64,000 bases of DNA, from positions 1 through 64,000 of the forward strand of contig NZ_CAMTIA010000002.1 of assembly GCF_947072475.1 (NCBI RefSeq), in the 5' to 3' direction. The notes beneath the pieces are model-generated. The model did no database searches, was not told the origin of the DNA, and was given only the letters and a program-made list of their open reading frames with translations. Position 1 is the first letter of the stretch. Each line of letters opens with the position of its first letter. The position numbers were made by a program, and so were the translations under genes. The stretch comes from an uncultured Deefgea sp. GTDB lineage: Bacteria; Pseudomonadota; Gammaproteobacteria; Burkholderiales; Chitinibacteraceae. Positions 62,477 to 64,000 of this stretch are shown piece by piece.

Positions 62477-63265
62477 ATGTTTAAAGTAAACCGTTTGGTT
62501 TTGGCAATTGCCGCAGCCACTCTAAGCACTAGCGTTTTTGCCGCGCCTGCCGGCACTTTAGCCACAGTGAATGGCGTTGCTATTCCAAACAGCAAAGCGG
62601 AGCTATTCATTAAAGAATTAACCGCGCGTGGCCAAAAAGACACGCCAGAATTGCGTGCGCAAGTGAAAGATGAACTCATTAAAAATGAAGTAATCTATCA
62701 AAATGCATTGAAAAAAGATCTGGCAAAAAACCCAGAAGTTCAAACGCAAATGGATATGATGAAACAGCGGATTTTGATCGGCGCTGATATTAATGCATTC
62801 GTGAAAGCCAACCCAATCACAGACTCTGAATTACGCAAAGAATACGACAAAATTAAAGTCAATTTTGCTAGCAAAGAATTCAAAGCACGCCATATCTTGG
62901 TACCCACTGAAGCCGAAGCCAATGCCATTGTTGCTGACTTGAAAAAAGGCAAAAAATTCGATGAATTGGCTAAAGCCAAATCAATCGACAAAGGCAGCGC
63001 AACCAATGGCGGCGATTTAGGCTGGGCTAACCCAAACAATTTCGTTAAAGAATTTGGTACGGCATTAGCGGCTTTGCCAAAAGGCAAAATGACTGACAAA
63101 CCTGTTAAAACCCAATTTGGTTACCACATCATCAAGCTGGATGATGTGCGTGAAGCCAAGGGCCCAAGCTTTGAAGAAGCCAAAGGCGAGTTGATGCAGC
63201 AAATGCAAGCACAACAAGTGCAAAACTATGTCAACGAATTGGTTAAAAAAGCCAAAGTCGATTAA
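62477..63265 (+). CDS. Parvulin-type peptidyl-prolyl isomerase, periplasmic (PpiC/SurA-like)
   Basis: The 262-residue protein has a signal peptide (about 1-22, ending SVFAAPA), a helical chaperone part (about 35-125) and one rotamase domain (about 130-225) with ARHILVPTEAEANAIVADLKKGKKFDELAKAKSIDKGSATNGGDLGWANP and KTQFGYHIIKLDDVR. It helps fold exported proteins. A final Lys/Gln-rich helix follows. It is the last gene of the yciB-yciI-bolA operon and is closed by a terminator. Confidence 0.93.
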   Translation: MFKVNRLVLAIAAATLSTSVFAAPAGTLATVNGVAIPNSKAELFIKELTARGQKDTPELRAQVKDELIKNEVIYQNALKKDLAKNPEVQTQMDMMKQRILIGADINAFVKANPITDSELRKEYDKIKVNFASKEFKARHILVPTEAEANAIVADLKKGKKFDELAKAKSIDKGSATNGGDLGWANPNNFVKEFGTALAALPKGKMTDKPVKTQFGYHIIKLDDVREAKGPSFEEAKGELMQQMQAQQVQNYVNELVKKAKVD

Positions 63266-63277
63266 GCATTGAAAGGC

Positions 63278-63309
63278 AAAAAAAAACCGGATCAATGATC
63301 CGGTTTTTT
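63278..63309 (+). terminator. Bidirectional terminator between the parvulin gene and comEA
   Basis: CCGGATC, loop AAT, GATCCGG with A9 and T6 on either side. Confidence 0.93.
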
Positions 63310-63322
63310 ATTTATCGTGAAT

Positions 63323-63670
63323 TTATTTTTTAACTGGCGCACTGGCTTTCATTGGCATACTGGCTTTCATGGTTTTATCCATTTTAGCGGGTGCAGCAGG
63401 CGCGGCCATTTTGCCACCAACTGAAATCTCACCTTTGATTTTAGTGTAAGTGCCTTCTTTAATACCAGGCACTTTCATCACGTCTTCTGCTGCTTTAAAA
63501 GGCCCATTTTTAGTACGAAAATCAATAATGTCCTTGGCTTTACTCGGGCCAATTCCTGTTAATGCTTCCAATTGCGCTTGGTTTGCCGTATTTAAATCAA
63601 CCGCTGCCAAAGCCATGCTCATCAAAGCAAAACTAGCCAATACCGCAAGAATAAGTTTTTTCAGCATCAT
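63323..63670 (-). CDS. comEA: ComEA-like helix-hairpin-helix DNA-binding protein
   Basis: The 115-residue protein has a signal peptide (about 1-22), a double helix-hairpin-helix domain (about 24-83) with DLNTANQAQLEALTGIGPSKAKDIIDFRTKNGPFKAAEDVMKVPGIKEGTYTKIK, and a Met/Lys/Ala/Pro tail. ComEA binds incoming double-stranded DNA in the periplasm and acts as a ratchet before ComEC. Starts at 63670 and 63667 are adjacent. This soluble form without a long linker is typical of Gram-negative bacteria. Confidence 0.93.
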   Translation of the reverse strand: MMLKKLILAVLASFALMSMALAAVDLNTANQAQLEALTGIGPSKAKDIIDFRTKNGPFKAAEDVMKVPGIKEGTYTKIKGEISVGGKMAAPAAPAKMDKTMKASMPMKASAPVKK

Positions 63671-63786
63671 CTAATCCCAATCAAGTTTAAAAAATACCAA
63701 CATTGCGTATCATGCGATACGTGTGGCAACTATAGCAGGCCATCTCAATAATTCCATATTTTGTCAGCCAGCAACAAGGAAACCGT

Positions 63787-64000
63787 ATGAAGGGCATCAC
63801 CTCGCAACACACCGTTGAGCATTATGAGAATTTCCCAGTGGGTTCTTTTTTGCTACCAAAGCAATATCGCCCGGCGGTGGCGGTGGTGTATCACGTGGCC
63901 CGTTATGCGGATGATCTGGCCGATGAAGGCCATGCCAGTGCCAGCGAGCGCCTCGCTGCGCTTGATGAATGCAGTGCAGAACTACAGCGAATTGAACGCG
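63787..64000 (+). CDS. hpnC: Squalene synthase HpnC (5' part, cut by window edge)
   Basis: The frame starts ATG 63787 behind AAGGAAACC and is still open at base 64000 (71 codons). It begins with VEHYENFPVGSFLLPKQYRPAVAVVYHVARYADDLADEG, where DDLADE is the first Asp-rich motif of head-to-head prenyl synthases. HpnC acts with HpnD and HpnE to make squalene for hopanoids. That it belongs to HpnC and not to another phytoene-synthase-like enzyme rests on the N-terminal ENFPV pattern. Confidence 0.85.
   Translation, partial: MKGITSQHTVEHYENFPVGSFLLPKQYRPAVAVVYHVARYADDLADEGHASASERLAALDECSAELQRIER

Overview
This window looks like a chromosomal segment of a betaproteobacterium in the order Neisseriales, most likely family Chitinibacteraceae (Deefgea/Chitinibacter-like). 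The evidence is a PilY1 and type IV pilin pair, arginine-type EF-P with the rhamnosyltransferase EarP, a betaproteobacterial DsbC, a Fiu/PiuC-type iron locus, and a yciB-yciI-bolA-parvulin operon of the kind seen in Neisseria relatives. The genus is an inference. Almost all genes are housekeeping or envelope genes in short operons with clear hairpin-plus-T-tract terminators. I see no transposase, integrase, phage module, CRISPR array, rRNA or tRNA.

Layout. 1-5.1 kb: the 3' part of pilY1, a pilin gene, a patatin phospholipase and a secreted nuclease. 5.1-5.5 kb: a cluster of GACGCAGAGACGCAGAG-type hairpin repeats. 5.5-13.3 kb: PhoD-like phosphatase, class II fumarase, a tiny secreted peptide gene, a DEAD-box helicase and a CorC-type membrane protein. 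13.3-18.9 kb: an iron-uptake locus on the minus strand (tonB-exbB-exbD, a Fiu-like receptor, piuC) with a Fur-like palindrome at the tonB start. 19.3-25.5 kb: purB, a DUF945 gene, earP, efp and a doxX gene. 25.6-33.6 kb: iron alcohol dehydrogenase, a FUSC-like gene, a MOSC gene overlapping comEC, an FAD hydroxylase, dsbC and bioH. 33.9-38.5 kb: a DUF2520 gene, bioF, a nitronate-monooxygenase-like flavoprotein, and dapA under a lysine riboswitch. 38.9-44 kb: an orphan GspF-like gene, azlCD and the overlapping ubiC-ubiA-orphan-GST operon. 44.2-47.5 kb: tandem S41 lipoprotein proteases. 47.8-64 kb: yebC, an AT-rich GYF_2 gene, rph, a YkgJ gene, lipoproteins, an FKBP, bepA, yqaA, cyaY, lptM, two Crp/Fnr paralogues, a Tim44-like gene, folB, plsY, smpB, an asparaginase, the 4.5S RNA gene, yciB-yciI-bolA-parvulin, comEA and the start of hpnC.

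Functional links. Pilus genes, ComEC and ComEA suggest natural competence. BioF and BioH are both in biotin synthesis. UbiC and UbiA perform consecutive early steps of ubiquinone synthesis. EarP modifies the EF-P encoded next to it.

The most interesting material is non-coding. A dispersed family of about 268-bp elements (11600-11867, 14115-14380, 19084-19352) shares terminal inverted repeats of the form TGTTCAGATTNNGTGTTGAT. Each copy carries a 13-bp hairpin whose arms differ between copies yet remain perfectly paired, which argues for selection on structure. A 171-bp relative with a different interior (33671-33841) and a 63-bp remnant (14455-14517) suggest a modular non-autonomous element. 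A second family has CTAG-bounded inverted ends (9643-9771, with single ends at 8041 and 45805). A third consists of the GACGCAGAG hairpins.
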